From: Ruegeria profundi
Lineage (GTDB): Bacteria > Pseudomonadota > Alphaproteobacteria > Rhodobacterales > Rhodobacteraceae
Assembly (NCBI RefSeq): GCF_001507545.1
Contig: NZ_LQBP01000006.1
Coordinates: forward strand, 243,598-307,597
DNA length: 64,000 nucleotides
Direction: 5' to 3'
The position numbers and the translations under genes were made by a program. The notes below the pieces were generated by a model. It was not told where the DNA came from, made no database searches, and was given only the letters and a program-made list of their open reading frames with translations. Shown in pieces: positions 25,283 to 34,474 of the stretch (position 1 is the stretch's first letter; each line of letters starts with the position of its first letter).

Positions 25283-26587
25283 CTAGCCCAGAACCGAAAA
25301 ACTGCTTTCTTTGTTGATCGGGCGTTTGCGGGAATAGAACCCGACATCAATCATCCGCTTGATATAGGGCAGTTCAAACTGCAACGGTTGCGTATCGTGA
25401 TCCGCGCCGCCCTCGCAATAGTCGATCAGGGCCGCCATCATCTTGCCCGCAATCGGCGCGTTCTTGTACTGGTTCCCGCTGGTGCCGCAGGCCATGTAAA
25501 AGCCCGGCAGACTGGATTTATCGTAAATCGGAATCCAGTCGGTCGAGGCATCATACAGGTCCACTACACCGCGTGTTTTGGATGGGATGCCAAGGCTGGG
25601 GACGCGCTGGGCATAGCGCATCGCCTGCGTCGTCCACTGATCTGTGAAATCGTGATTGTAGTGGACGTCATCCTCACACCACTGATGCGGGTCACATTCC
25701 GGGTCTTCTGAGCCGACAAGGATGTGGTTGCCATGTTCGGGGCGGCAATAACAGGCGATATCGCTGTCCGAGACTATGGTTCCGTCATTCTCGAAATCGA
25801 ACCCCTCGGGCGCGGGCACATGCACAACCTCTTGCCGCAGCGGGCGTGTTTCGATGGTCATGTCATCCAGAACACCTGCCATCTTGTTTATGATCGCCGA
25901 TCCCGGCCCGGCCACGTTCACCACAACCTTGGCCCGTATTTCTTCGCCCGAGGCCAGCTTCACGCCAGCCGCGCGGCCTTCGTCGACCAATATTTCAACC
26001 ACTTCGGCGCCGGTGCGAACTTCGGCCCCGTGCAGCTTTGCTGCGTCCATCAGGTTTTGCGCCGACAGTGCCGGATCCGTGACATAGCCCGCCTGCGGCC
26101 AGAACACACCACCTTGCATTTTGCGCCCGTTAGGATGGCCGAATTCCGGATCATCCATGCGTTTGGGTGGCGTGAAACTGTCCAGCGAATAGACCGGCAG
26201 ACGTTCGGTGATCTTCTCGGGCGACCAGTCCTCGAACGGGCAATCCAGATCGGCACTGTTCTGTTTGTGCTTTTCCAGCATCCCATTGGCGTCGGTTTTC
26301 ATAACCAGGCAACCCGTCTCGCGGAACTGCGCCAGATTGGCATCTGCGGGCAGCCCAAGATACTCAGCCCAATCCCGCCAGTAATGATAGCCCTCCCACG
26401 CGAAAGCGGTGCCGTCGAAGGTTGAATAATGCATGCGAATGATCGCGCATGATCCAGCGGTCGAACCGTGGCCGACCTGGCTGTTGCGGTCGAGCGATAG
26501 GGTCTTCCACCCGGCCTTGGCCATTTCGAACGCCACGGCGGCGCCAATGACACCGGTGCCGATGATGATTGCGTCTGGTTGGCTCAT
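25283..26587 (-). CDS. FAD-dependent amine oxidoreductase (DAO/sarcosine-oxidase-like)
   Basis: 434-residue flavoprotein. The FAD-binding IIIGTGVIGAAVAFEMAKAG is at the N-terminus, HGSTAGSCAIIR follows, and the C-terminal dinucleotide contact is GFYMACGTSGNQYKNAP. It resembles D-amino-acid oxidase-type demethylases for N-methyl amino acids such as sarcosine. It is the last gene of a four-gene minus-strand operon with a dimethylglycine-dehydrogenase-like protein, an MttB homologue and a TetR regulator, overlapping the regulator by 4 bp. The context argues for stepwise N-demethylation of a quaternary amine. Exact substrate unknown. Confidence 0.86.
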   Translation of the reverse strand: MSQPDAIIIGTGVIGAAVAFEMAKAGWKTLSLDRNSQVGHGSTAGSCAIIRMHYSTFDGTAFAWEGYHYWRDWAEYLGLPADANLAQFRETGCLVMKTDANGMLEKHKQNSADLDCPFEDWSPEKITERLPVYSLDSFTPPKRMDDPEFGHPNGRKMQGGVFWPQAGYVTDPALSAQNLMDAAKLHGAEVRTGAEVVEILVDEGRAAGVKLASGEEIRAKVVVNVAGPGSAIINKMAGVLDDMTIETRPLRQEVVHVPAPEGFDFENDGTIVSDSDIACYCRPEHGNHILVGSEDPECDPHQWCEDDVHYNHDFTDQWTTQAMRYAQRVPSLGIPSKTRGVVDLYDASTDWIPIYDKSSLPGFYMACGTSGNQYKNAPIAGKMMAALIDYCEGGADHDTQPLQFELPYIKRMIDVGFYSRKRPINKESSFSVLG

Positions 26588-27258
26588 TCTGTGTCTCCTT
26601 CCAAATAGCGCTTTGAATAGGCGCTGAATTCCTCGACTTCCTCGGGCTTTGGCTCAACCCCAGTGAAGACGTATAGATAGTGCGGCACCATCGACAACCG
26701 CGTTTCCATCGGCTCGTTCAACTGGGCAAGATCGTAACCGATTTGCATGTAGTAGAGTACACGCGCGCGGGTCTCGGCCTCGACCTCGGAATAGCCGTAC
26801 CGGGTGAACATTGCGTGCAAAGCCTGAAGACGCCGGGCGTCCGACTGATCCAGCGCACGCCGCACTTTACCCGATTTACGCGCCCAGTCCCGTACGGCAA
26901 AATCCAACGCCGTATCAAAGAGATCAGTGTTCACCACACAGCGATGAACGTTGCAAACTGCCCCTGTGATGGTGTCTGCAGGGGATTCGGCCTGTGCGAC
27001 AAGCGCAGCGGTGTTGGTCGCCTGCCACCGCGCCAGCAACGCATCCAGCAACTCCTGCCGCGATTTGAAGTACCAATAGAAAGAGGACCGCGACACCGCC
27101 ATCCGCTCGGCCAGGTTCAAAACCTTGATCTGATCCACACCGTCCGAGATAAGCACATCCATCGCCACGTTCAGCCAGTCTTCACGCGTGACCTTGATGT
27201 TGCCGACCAACGGCTCAGCTTCGGGGTCGTCCCGGTGCAGGATGGGTTTGGTGCTCAT
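26584..27258 (-). CDS. TetR/AcrR-family transcription regulator
   Basis: 224 residues with an N-terminal helix-turn-helix (about 25-75; IKVLNLAERMAVSRSSFYWYF) and a helical ligand-binding domain. It lies inside the operon it probably controls, directly abutting the MttB-like gene and overlapping the FAD oxidoreductase gene. The likely operators are the repeated TCTAGA/TCCAGA sites upstream of the first operon gene at about 31244-31330. The inducer is presumably the betaine or amine substrate; that is inference. Confidence 0.88.
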   Translation of the reverse strand: MSTKPILHRDDPEAEPLVGNIKVTREDWLNVAMDVLISDGVDQIKVLNLAERMAVSRSSFYWYFKSRQELLDALLARWQATNTAALVAQAESPADTITGAVCNVHRCVVNTDLFDTALDFAVRDWARKSGKVRRALDQSDARRLQALHAMFTRYGYSEVEAETRARVLYYMQIGYDLAQLNEPMETRLSMVPHYLYVFTGVEPKPEEVEEFSAYSKRYLEGDTE

Positions 27259-28812
27259 TCAACTCTCCGGCGGCGCGCCGCCTTCGGACGTGCGGCGTGC
27301 GATCAAGTCCTGCAAGGCTCCCAGTCGGTCACTGTTTGTCGGCGGTGCCTTAAACTCATCCAGAATCTGTTTCCAGACAGCCGTTGCACGATGATTGGCG
27401 TCAACCGATCCGCGCTCGGTCCAGGTTCCGAAATTGGCATAGTCATGGACGTGTGGCTGGTAGAACTCGGTATTGTACCGTTCCATCGTTTGGCTCGACG
27501 CAAAGAAGTGCCCGCTGGGCTCGACCTCTCGCAACGCAGTGTCAAAACCGATCTCAGCCGTCCCAGCCTGTGCCCCAGCGCAAAGCTCGGCGACCATGTT
27601 CAGCACCTCGGCGTCACAGATCAGTTTCTCGAAGGACACGGTCAGCCCGCCTTCAAGCCACCCGGCAGAGTGGATTACAACGGATGCCCCGGCCATCAGG
27701 CAACCCCACAGGCCAAACTGATTTTCGTTTGCCGCCTGCACATCGTTGATGTTCGACGCCGACCCGGCCGCAGATCGCCAGGGCAAGCCCAAATGCCGCG
27801 CCAGTTGTCCCGCCGCAAGTGACGCCTGGAAATGCGAGGGCGTTCCGAAGGCTGGCGCACCCGATTTCATGTCTACGTTGCTGGTGAAGGTTCCATAGCA
27901 AACAGGCGCGCCGGGGTTGGCCAATTGGGTTAGTGTAAGCGCCGCCAAGGCCTCGGCATGGGACAGGGTAATTGCACCTGCCACGGTAATCGGAGCCATT
28001 GCACCCATCAGAGTGAATGGCGTAATGATCGACATCTGACCATGTCGGGCAAAATCGATCAGGCCCTGCGCCATCGGAATATCCAGCGTCCGCGGGCTGT
28101 TGGTGTTGATGATCGTATAACAATGCGCGTTGCCGCGGAATTCGTCATCCGACAACCCCCGCGCCGTTGAAAGCATCTCAAAGCAATCCATCACTTGCGG
28201 CGTCCCGCGCGAGAAGAAGAACGGGAACTTGTCGGTCAGCTCCATCTGCGCCTGTGTCGTGAAATAATGGCGCAGATGGGTCGGTACATCCTGCGGCTCG
28301 ACCTGAGGCGAGATCATCTGGAAGACGTCGAAGTGATGCGTCAGCTTCAGAAATTCCAGATAGTCCTGCCCGGTGGCGGGCCGGCGACCGCGTTCCAGAT
28401 CGGTGGCGTTCGGGGCCCCTGCACCCGGCTGAAACACAAGGCTACCCAGTTCCAGTGTAAAGTCGCGATGGCGCGCACCCGCACGGCACAAGATGGATTT
28501 CGGGGCTGACGCAACCGCCGCATCGACAATCTCGCGCCCGATGAAGACCATTTCGCTGTCCTCATCCACACGCGCCCCGCCCGCAGCAAACAACCGACGC
28601 GCTTCGGGCAACAATACCTTGACCCCAAGTTTCTGAAGCGTTCGCAGAGCGGTTTCATGCATGTCCGCGATATGCTCTGCCGGAAAAACCTCCATCTGCG
28701 GGAAGGGGTTTTTTAACTGGCGGTAATTCACGTCGCGGCTGGGCGGAGGTGCAGCGTCAGCGCTGCGCCCACGCCGACGCCGACCACGCTCGGACGTTTG
28801 TGAGATCACCAT
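27259..28812 (-). CDS. Trimethylamine methyltransferase-family protein (MttB-like, non-pyrrolysine)
   Basis: 517-residue MttB-superfamily protein. The frame is open throughout with no internal amber codon, so it is a non-pyrrolysine member, a group that demethylates quaternary amines such as glycine betaine or proline betaine to a corrinoid protein. Visible family stretches are GAGAPNATDLERGRRP, ANPGAPVCYGTFTSN and GSASNINDVQAAN. No corrinoid-binding partner or reactivase is encoded nearby, so the methyl acceptor is unclear. It shares one base with the upstream dehydrogenase gene (TGATG) and abuts tetR. Confidence 0.87.
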   Translation of the reverse strand: MVISQTSERGRRRRGRSADAAPPPSRDVNYRQLKNPFPQMEVFPAEHIADMHETALRTLQKLGVKVLLPEARRLFAAGGARVDEDSEMVFIGREIVDAAVASAPKSILCRAGARHRDFTLELGSLVFQPGAGAPNATDLERGRRPATGQDYLEFLKLTHHFDVFQMISPQVEPQDVPTHLRHYFTTQAQMELTDKFPFFFSRGTPQVMDCFEMLSTARGLSDDEFRGNAHCYTIINTNSPRTLDIPMAQGLIDFARHGQMSIITPFTLMGAMAPITVAGAITLSHAEALAALTLTQLANPGAPVCYGTFTSNVDMKSGAPAFGTPSHFQASLAAGQLARHLGLPWRSAAGSASNINDVQAANENQFGLWGCLMAGASVVIHSAGWLEGGLTVSFEKLICDAEVLNMVAELCAGAQAGTAEIGFDTALREVEPSGHFFASSQTMERYNTEFYQPHVHDYANFGTWTERGSVDANHRATAVWKQILDEFKAPPTNSDRLGALQDLIARRTSEGGAPPES

Positions 28813-31214
28813 CAGCCCCTCATCGCCTTGCCCTGCGGATCGTATGGGGACGCAGCGATGACGCGCGCGGGGCGTTCAACACCGACCACATGCACGGTCA
28901 GCTCCGTGCCCGGTTCAGCCTTGTCGCGGTTGACCAGCGCCATCGCCAGCGACTTGCCGGTGTAATGCCCATAGCCGCCCGAGGTCACGAAACCTACGCG
29001 ATCCTCACCCGACCAGATCGGCTCGTACCCGCTGGCATCGGCGTCTAACGCGTCGACTTCCAGTGTCACCTGCACCTGCGCGGGGCCATTGCCGTCGCGC
29101 TCGGCCACGGCAGCCTCTTTACCAACAAAATCCTTGTCCCAGTCGATCCAGCGATCCATTCCGGTCATCCCCGGCGTGTAAAGCTGGGTAAACTCCGCGG
29201 ACCAGATGCCGAAACTCTTCTCTAACCGGGTTGAGAGCATCGCGTTGAAACCGCATTCTCGGATGCCTTGATCGGCCCCTGCTTCAAGCAGCATCCGGCG
29301 CAGTTTGACGTGGTCACCGTACCGGCAGTTGATCTCATACCCTTTTTCACCCGTCACCGACATGCGTGCAACGCGGGCGCGGACCAGCCCGATATCGAAC
29401 TCTCCGCACCCCATGAATTTGAGGCCTGAGATGTCCTGTTCGGCCAGTTTATCAACCACGGTCTGCGATTTCGGACCAACCACGGCAAAGCCGCAATACT
29501 CCTCACCCAGATCGCGGACGTTAACGCCCTTGATCATGTGATCGTCGAACCAACGCATGTGCCAGGCGCGCAGGTAGTAGCTGCCCATGATCCACCACGT
29601 ACCATCACCCCAGTTGAGCACAGTCAGATCACCCTTGAGACGCCCGTTCTCGCCCAGCATCGGGGCCAGCTTGGCCCGCCCCGGCGCGGGCAGTTTTGAG
29701 GCCATCACTTTATCCAACCAGGCCTCGGCATTCGGGCCTGAAACCTCGAACCGCGAAAAGCCTGTGATATCCATCAAGCCCACGCCTTCGCGGATCACCT
29801 TGCATTCCTCGGCCACAATATCATGCGCGTTCGACCGCTTGAGCGTCGGCGTTTCCTCAAACCCTTTCGGCGCGAAATAAAGCGGTACTTCCAGATCCCA
29901 GCTTACGCCCCATTTGCAGCCTGCCTCGGTCATCGCGTCATGGGCCGGGGCCATTTTAAGCGGACGTCCGGCGGGCAGTTGTTCATTCGGGTAGGTCATC
30001 ACGAAACGGCGGGAATAGAACTGACCGGTTGTTTCGCGAATGTAGCGTTTGTTCTGCGCGAAATCGCCATAGCGTGCCACATCCATTGGCCACGCGTCTG
30101 CCTCGGGCTCACCATGGATCATCCATTCGGCCAGAGTCTTGCCAACACCGCCGCCCTGCAAGAATCCAGCCATTACCGCACAGGCCGACCAGTATCCGCG
30201 TTTGCCGGGCACCGGACCGACCAAAGGGTTGCCGTCAGGCGAGAAGGTAAACGCACCGTTCACCCATGTCTTGATGCCAACATTCTGAATCGACGGATAG
30301 CGTTCAAAGCCAAGCGTCAGTTCGTTCTCGATGCGGTCGAGCTGTTCCTGAAACAGCTCCTCACCATAGTTCCAAGGCGCGCCGTCCATGGCCCAGTGTT
30401 CGTGGTCGACCTCATAGATTCCGACAAGAACCCCCTTCTGGTCCTGCCGCATATAGGTGAAGCCTTCGAGGTCAACGGTCATCGGCATCTCAAACTCTGC
30501 CTCAGCCAGCTCGGGCACCGTATCCGTGATCAGATAGTGGTGCTTAAGCGGAGAGACCGGCAACTCGACACCTGCCATACGGCCCACCTGCTTGGCCCAA
30601 AGACCCGCCGCGTTGACCACATGGTCACAGGTAATTGTGCCTTTGTCGGTCACCACCTGCCAGCCATCCGCGGTCTGCGTCAGACTTTCGACCTTGGTTT
30701 CCTCGTAATACTCCGCGCCCCGTTTTTTGGCCGCCGTGGCATAAGCCTGCACTGTGCCAGTCGTATCAATGTATCCTTCACGATCCGCCCACATGGCACC
30801 TAGTACACCATCGGTGGACATGATCGGGCAGCGCCGTTGCGCCTCTTCCGGGGAAAGCAGCTCGCAATCATCAATGCCGATGGATTGGAAGATGCGGTAG
30901 TTTGCTTGCAGCCATTCCCAGCGCTCCGGAGTGCCAGCCAGCGTCAAACCGCCTGTCATGTGCAAGCCGATATTCTGGCCGGATTCCTTTTCAATCTCGC
31001 TGAGCAGGTCAATGGTGTAGGCTTGCAACGACGCCATGTTCGGATCGGCGTTCAACGCATGGATGCCTCCGGCGGCGTGCCAGGACGAGCCGGACGCCAG
31101 ACGCCGACGTTCCAGCATCACAACATCCGACCAGCCGAACTTGGCCAGATGATACAGAACCGAGGCGCCGACTACACCGCCCCCAATGACCACAACGCGA
31201 TACTGAGATTTCAT
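28812..31214 (-). CDS. Dimethylglycine/sarcosine dehydrogenase-like FAD protein with GcvT domain
   Basis: 800 residues from the ATG at 31214 (AGGAGAGGGCAGG upstream). The N-terminal FAD oxidoreductase domain (about 1-400; VVIGGGVVGASVLYHLAKFG) is fused to a GcvT-type folate-binding domain and its C-terminal barrel (about 430-795). This is the layout of dimethylglycine dehydrogenase, which oxidises N-methyl groups and passes formaldehyde to tetrahydrofolate. It heads the operon with mttB, tetR and a second FAD enzyme; an operator-like cluster of TCTAGA sites precedes it. Confidence 0.9.
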   Translation of the reverse strand: MKSQYRVVVIGGGVVGASVLYHLAKFGWSDVVMLERRRLASGSSWHAAGGIHALNADPNMASLQAYTIDLLSEIEKESGQNIGLHMTGGLTLAGTPERWEWLQANYRIFQSIGIDDCELLSPEEAQRRCPIMSTDGVLGAMWADREGYIDTTGTVQAYATAAKKRGAEYYEETKVESLTQTADGWQVVTDKGTITCDHVVNAAGLWAKQVGRMAGVELPVSPLKHHYLITDTVPELAEAEFEMPMTVDLEGFTYMRQDQKGVLVGIYEVDHEHWAMDGAPWNYGEELFQEQLDRIENELTLGFERYPSIQNVGIKTWVNGAFTFSPDGNPLVGPVPGKRGYWSACAVMAGFLQGGGVGKTLAEWMIHGEPEADAWPMDVARYGDFAQNKRYIRETTGQFYSRRFVMTYPNEQLPAGRPLKMAPAHDAMTEAGCKWGVSWDLEVPLYFAPKGFEETPTLKRSNAHDIVAEECKVIREGVGLMDITGFSRFEVSGPNAEAWLDKVMASKLPAPGRAKLAPMLGENGRLKGDLTVLNWGDGTWWIMGSYYLRAWHMRWFDDHMIKGVNVRDLGEEYCGFAVVGPKSQTVVDKLAEQDISGLKFMGCGEFDIGLVRARVARMSVTGEKGYEINCRYGDHVKLRRMLLEAGADQGIRECGFNAMLSTRLEKSFGIWSAEFTQLYTPGMTGMDRWIDWDKDFVGKEAAVAERDGNGPAQVQVTLEVDALDADASGYEPIWSGEDRVGFVTSGGYGHYTGKSLAMALVNRDKAEPGTELTVHVVGVERPARVIAASPYDPQGKAMRG

Positions 31215-31243
31215 CCTGCCCTCTCCTGCGTGACTCGGGAAGG

Positions 31244-31330
31244 ACGCTAGACCCACTGTTCACTTCTGTCTAGACATTATTGTACAGTCCAGACCGCGCG
31301 TAATGTTTCCGTGAACGCAGCGTGTCTAGA
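31244..31330. promoter_or_regulatory. Cluster of TCTAGA-type sites upstream of the dimethylglycine-dehydrogenase-like operon
   Basis: The region holds a perfect palindrome TGTCTAGACA (31267-31276), a related GTCCAGAC (31287-31294), and partial copies GCTAGACC (about 31248-31255) and TGTCTAGAG (about 31322-31330). On the minus strand a TACAAT hexamer at about 31278-31283 could be the -10 box, so the palindrome would overlap the start of transcription. This suits repression by the TetR protein of the same operon. The GST gene ends inside the cluster. Confidence 0.5.
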
Positions 31331-31955
31331 GTTGGGCGCTGGCCCGTGCGCCAACCCTTTCAAACCACGCAAGCGAGGCTTTGTTTTCCTGCGGAATCCG
31401 CTTTTTTATGACGCGTGCGAAGTCGACAAAGACAAAGGCTGTAATGTCGGCCATCGTGAATTCAGACCCTGCCAAGTAGGCGCTTTGCGACAGTCGCGCC
31501 TCCAGCAAGTCAAAGAACTGGTCAACACGCGCTGTTCCGCGCTGCGCCAGTTCGGGGATTTGCGCGTGATTTACGGGACCGGGAAGCGCCCGGTTGGCAA
31601 AGGCGGGGTGCGTGTTGCGCAAAGTCTCGGCTATTGGCACGCCGCCCTGTTGCTCAACAATGCTGTTCCACATCAGCACCATCCCCTTTTCATCCGGGGT
31701 GCGCCCCATCAAGGGTGGTTCGGGAAAGCGCGCCTCAAGATAAGCCGCGATACCCAGGTTTTCCGTCAGCACGGTGCCATCATCCGTGACCAGCACGGGC
31801 AGGGTTGCATTCGGATTGACCGCCTTAAACGCGTAGCTGAGTTGTTCACCCTTGGCGATCGAGATTTCGCGGGTTTCAATCTTCAACCCTTTTTCCGCAA
31901 TGAACATACGCGCACGACGCGGGTTAGGAGCGGTTGAGCAATCGTAGAACAGCAT
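31326..31955 (-). CDS. Glutathione S-transferase
   Basis: 209 residues from the ATG at 31955, whose start MLFYDCSTAPNPRRARMF is the GST N-terminal thioredoxin-fold strand. An ATLPVLVTDDGTVLTENLGI segment (cis-proline and SNAIL-like glutathione contact) follows, and the all-helical C-terminal domain completes it. The start sits 16 bp after the stop of the small methyltransferase gene, so the two form an operon. Substrate unknown. Confidence 0.88.
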   Translation of the reverse strand: MLFYDCSTAPNPRRARMFIAEKGLKIETREISIAKGEQLSYAFKAVNPNATLPVLVTDDGTVLTENLGIAAYLEARFPEPPLMGRTPDEKGMVLMWNSIVEQQGGVPIAETLRNTHPAFANRALPGPVNHAQIPELAQRGTARVDQFFDLLEARLSQSAYLAGSEFTMADITAFVFVDFARVIKKRIPQENKASLAWFERVGARASAQL

Positions 31956-31971
31956 GGGGCGCTCTTTCAGG

Positions 31972-32469
31972 TCAGCGGCGGTAGACAAAACAACGACCCG
32001 GAACCGCACCGGGCGGCAGGGGCAATTCGGTCAGGCCATCGAAATACATCCGATCACTGGACACCATCATACCACCCGTCGCCAATAAGGGCTCAACAAG
32101 GGGTGAGATGAACCTCGCAAAGGCATCATTCTTTTCCCTGTTATGGCCACCAAGATCCGCGTGAATCAGGCTTGCAGTGTCTCCAAAGCGCTCCAAGGCG
32201 GCGGGCAACGTCTCGCGCACGTCGCCAAGAATCACCCGATCCTCGGGTGGCGTCGATTCTGGATGCGATGCCACCGCGCGTTCAAACACATAGACCGGGC
32301 GCTTGTTTATATACTGCAGCATATGGTGGTACGTACGCCCATTGCCCAATCCCAATTCAAACACCGGGCCAGCCATACCGCGCGTTTCAGCGATGGCAAA
32401 ATCCAGACAGGCGCGCTGAGACACCATTCGATCAATGAACAGATCCAGGCGGCTTTGGTCGTTGGGCAC
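31972..32469 (-). CDS. Small class I SAM-dependent methyltransferase, GTG start
   Basis: 165 residues from the GTG at 32469, which has AAGGAG 9 bases upstream and begins MPNDQSRLDLFIDRMVSQ. The longer frame to 32622 adds 51 residues of unconserved sequence. The SAM-binding glycine motif is VFELGLGNGRTYHHM, the following acid is in VYVFERAVASHP, and the fold is completed by SLIHADLGGHNREKND and MMVSSDRMYFDGL. It is clearly paralogous to the 158-residue methyltransferase at 48767-49243 (shared SRLD start, GLGNGRTY motif, STPP segment). Length and motifs fit the small Methyltransf_17-type group. Substrate unknown; the GST gene follows. Confidence 0.82.
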   Translation of the reverse strand: MPNDQSRLDLFIDRMVSQRACLDFAIAETRGMAGPVFELGLGNGRTYHHMLQYINKRPVYVFERAVASHPESTPPEDRVILGDVRETLPAALERFGDTASLIHADLGGHNREKNDAFARFISPLVEPLLATGGMMVSSDRMYFDGLTELPLPPGAVPGRCFVYRR

Positions 32470-32701
32470 GGGAAATCTCTCCTTGATATCAATCGACTTG
32501 CCAGATGGGGTCGACGACGCATGTGATGGCAAATCTTCAAGTATTTGTGTAGTCAAATTGGTATCGTTTTCACGATTCCGCGACAATTCGGGTGAAGAAC
32601 GGGTTTGACTAGCGTGCATCAACCGCGCGAAACTGACGGAAAAAACACAGGGAGTTGATCAAGCCGATGCCGACATACGGCCGAACGGGTGGAATACCCG
32701 C

Positions 32702-34474
32702 ATGACAGCGTTGTTGTCTGTACGTGATTTAAGCATCGGTTTTGGTGCGGGTGAGTCCGTTGTCAAAGGCGTGAGCTTCGATGTGGACGCGGGTCAAACG
32801 CTGGCGCTGGTCGGAGAGTCCGGGTCCGGTAAAACCATATCGTGCCGCGCGGCCCTTCGGATTTTGCCACGCACGGCACAGATTCGCAGCGGTACGATCA
32901 CGTTGAACGATTCAAACGGTTCGGTCGATCTGACAAGGATCAGCGAACGCCAGATGCGGGATATCCGCGGAAACAGGGTCTCAATGATCTTTCAGGAGCC
33001 GATGCGGTCCCTGTCCCCGCTGCACAAGATCGGCAATCAGGTCAGCGAAGTTCTTTGGTTGCACCGTGGCGCATCCGAAGCGCAGGCCCGCAAAGAGGTT
33101 CTGACTCAGTTCGAACGCGTGGGCTTCCCCGATCCGCAACGCGCTTATGACTCCTACCCGTTCGAATTGTCCGGCGGTATGCGGCAGCGCGCCATGATCG
33201 CGATGGCGATGGTCGCGCGGCCGGAACTGCTGATCGCGGATGAGCCGACGACCGCGCTGGACGTGACAACGCAGGCGCAGGTGCTGGGCCTGATCAAAGA
33301 GCTACAGCGCGAAACCGGTATGGCTCTGATCCTCGTGACCCATGATCTTGGCGTCGTCGCCAACATGGCCGAACAGGTGGTTGTGATGCATAAAGGACGC
33401 GTCATGGAGTCGGGTGCCGCGGCCCCGATCCTTACCTCACCAGCCCACCCTTACACCCAACAACTGTTCAACGCGGCACCCTGTATTCCCGATGAGAACG
33501 CGGTTGGCATCCCCATGTCCGACGAGGACATGATCCTGGAAATGAAAGATGTCTCCAAAACCTACACCATGCGCTCCAGCAGAGGCTGGCAGGGTGAGAG
33601 GTTGATCCATGCCTGCCGGGGTGTCGACCTGAAACTTGCCCGCGGCAAGACGCTTGCCATCGTGGGTGAAAGCGGATCCGGCAAGACAACGGCGGCCCGC
33701 ATAGCACTTGGCGCCGAACTGCCCGACCCCGGAGGAGAGGTTCTGTTTCGGACCTCAGCAACCGAAGATCCGATCACGGTACACCACATGACGCGCGCCC
33801 AGCGCACCGCCTTTCAACGTAAAGCTCAGATGGTTTTCCAAGACCCCTACAGCTCTCTCAGCCCGCGCATGCGCATTCAGGACGCGATGACCGAGCCGTT
33901 AGAGATTCACAATATCGGAACTGCATCCGAACAGCGGGACAAGGCCGCCGATATGCTGAAGCGGGTTGGTCTGAACGCAGATATGCTGAAACGCTATCCA
34001 CATGCGTTCTCCGGTGGTCAGCGGCAGCGTCTTTCCATCGCGCGCGCAATGATGCTGGACCCGCAGCTTATTGTCTGCGACGAGCCGACCTCGGCTTTGG
34101 ATGTCTCCGTTCAGGAACAAATCCTGACGCTTCTGGAAAACCTGCAGGACAGTCTGAACCTGTCCTATCTGTTCATTTCTCACGACCTCGCCGTCGTGGC
34201 CCGCATCGCTGATGAGGTCGCCGTGATGCGCCGGGGACTTGTCGTTGAGCAAGCCCCGCCCGAAACGTTATTCTACAACCCCCGCCATCCATACACCAAG
34301 GCGCTGATTGCAGCCCAACCGGAACCTGACATCAACCGACCCATCAACCTGAAACTGGTTGCGTTGGGCGCAGGTTCACCAGACAGTTGGGATGACGCCT
34401 TCCGATTAACCGACTCCGTGATACCTTCACTTGTAGAGATGGAGCCCGGCCATAAGGTAAGATGCCATGTTTAA
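32702..34474 (+). CDS. Peptide/opine-type ABC transporter, fused double ATPase subunit
   Basis: 590 residues with two complete nucleotide-binding domains. In the first, Walker A is GESGSGKT (about 38-45), signature LSGGM and Walker B LLIADEPTTALD. In the second, Walker A is GESGSGKTT near 325, signature FSGGQRQR and Walker B LIVCDEPTSALD. The oligopeptide-type C-terminal segment NPRHPYTKALIAAQPEP is present. The fused layout equals that of YejF and other DppD-DppF fusions. Its stop overlaps the start of the binding-protein gene by 8 bp. It heads a five-gene operon. Confidence 0.9.
   Translation: MTALLSVRDLSIGFGAGESVVKGVSFDVDAGQTLALVGESGSGKTISCRAALRILPRTAQIRSGTITLNDSNGSVDLTRISERQMRDIRGNRVSMIFQEPMRSLSPLHKIGNQVSEVLWLHRGASEAQARKEVLTQFERVGFPDPQRAYDSYPFELSGGMRQRAMIAMAMVARPELLIADEPTTALDVTTQAQVLGLIKELQRETGMALILVTHDLGVVANMAEQVVVMHKGRVMESGAAAPILTSPAHPYTQQLFNAAPCIPDENAVGIPMSDEDMILEMKDVSKTYTMRSSRGWQGERLIHACRGVDLKLARGKTLAIVGESGSGKTTAARIALGAELPDPGGEVLFRTSATEDPITVHHMTRAQRTAFQRKAQMVFQDPYSSLSPRMRIQDAMTEPLEIHNIGTASEQRDKAADMLKRVGLNADMLKRYPHAFSGGQRQRLSIARAMMLDPQLIVCDEPTSALDVSVQEQILTLLENLQDSLNLSYLFISHDLAVVARIADEVAVMRRGLVVEQAPPETLFYNPRHPYTKALIAAQPEPDINRPINLKLVALGAGSPDSWDDAFRLTDSVIPSLVEMEPGHKVRCHV

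Noticed and set aside
27259..28812. Possible pyrrolysine codon in the MttB homologue
   Set aside because: The frame is open from start to stop without an internal TAG.
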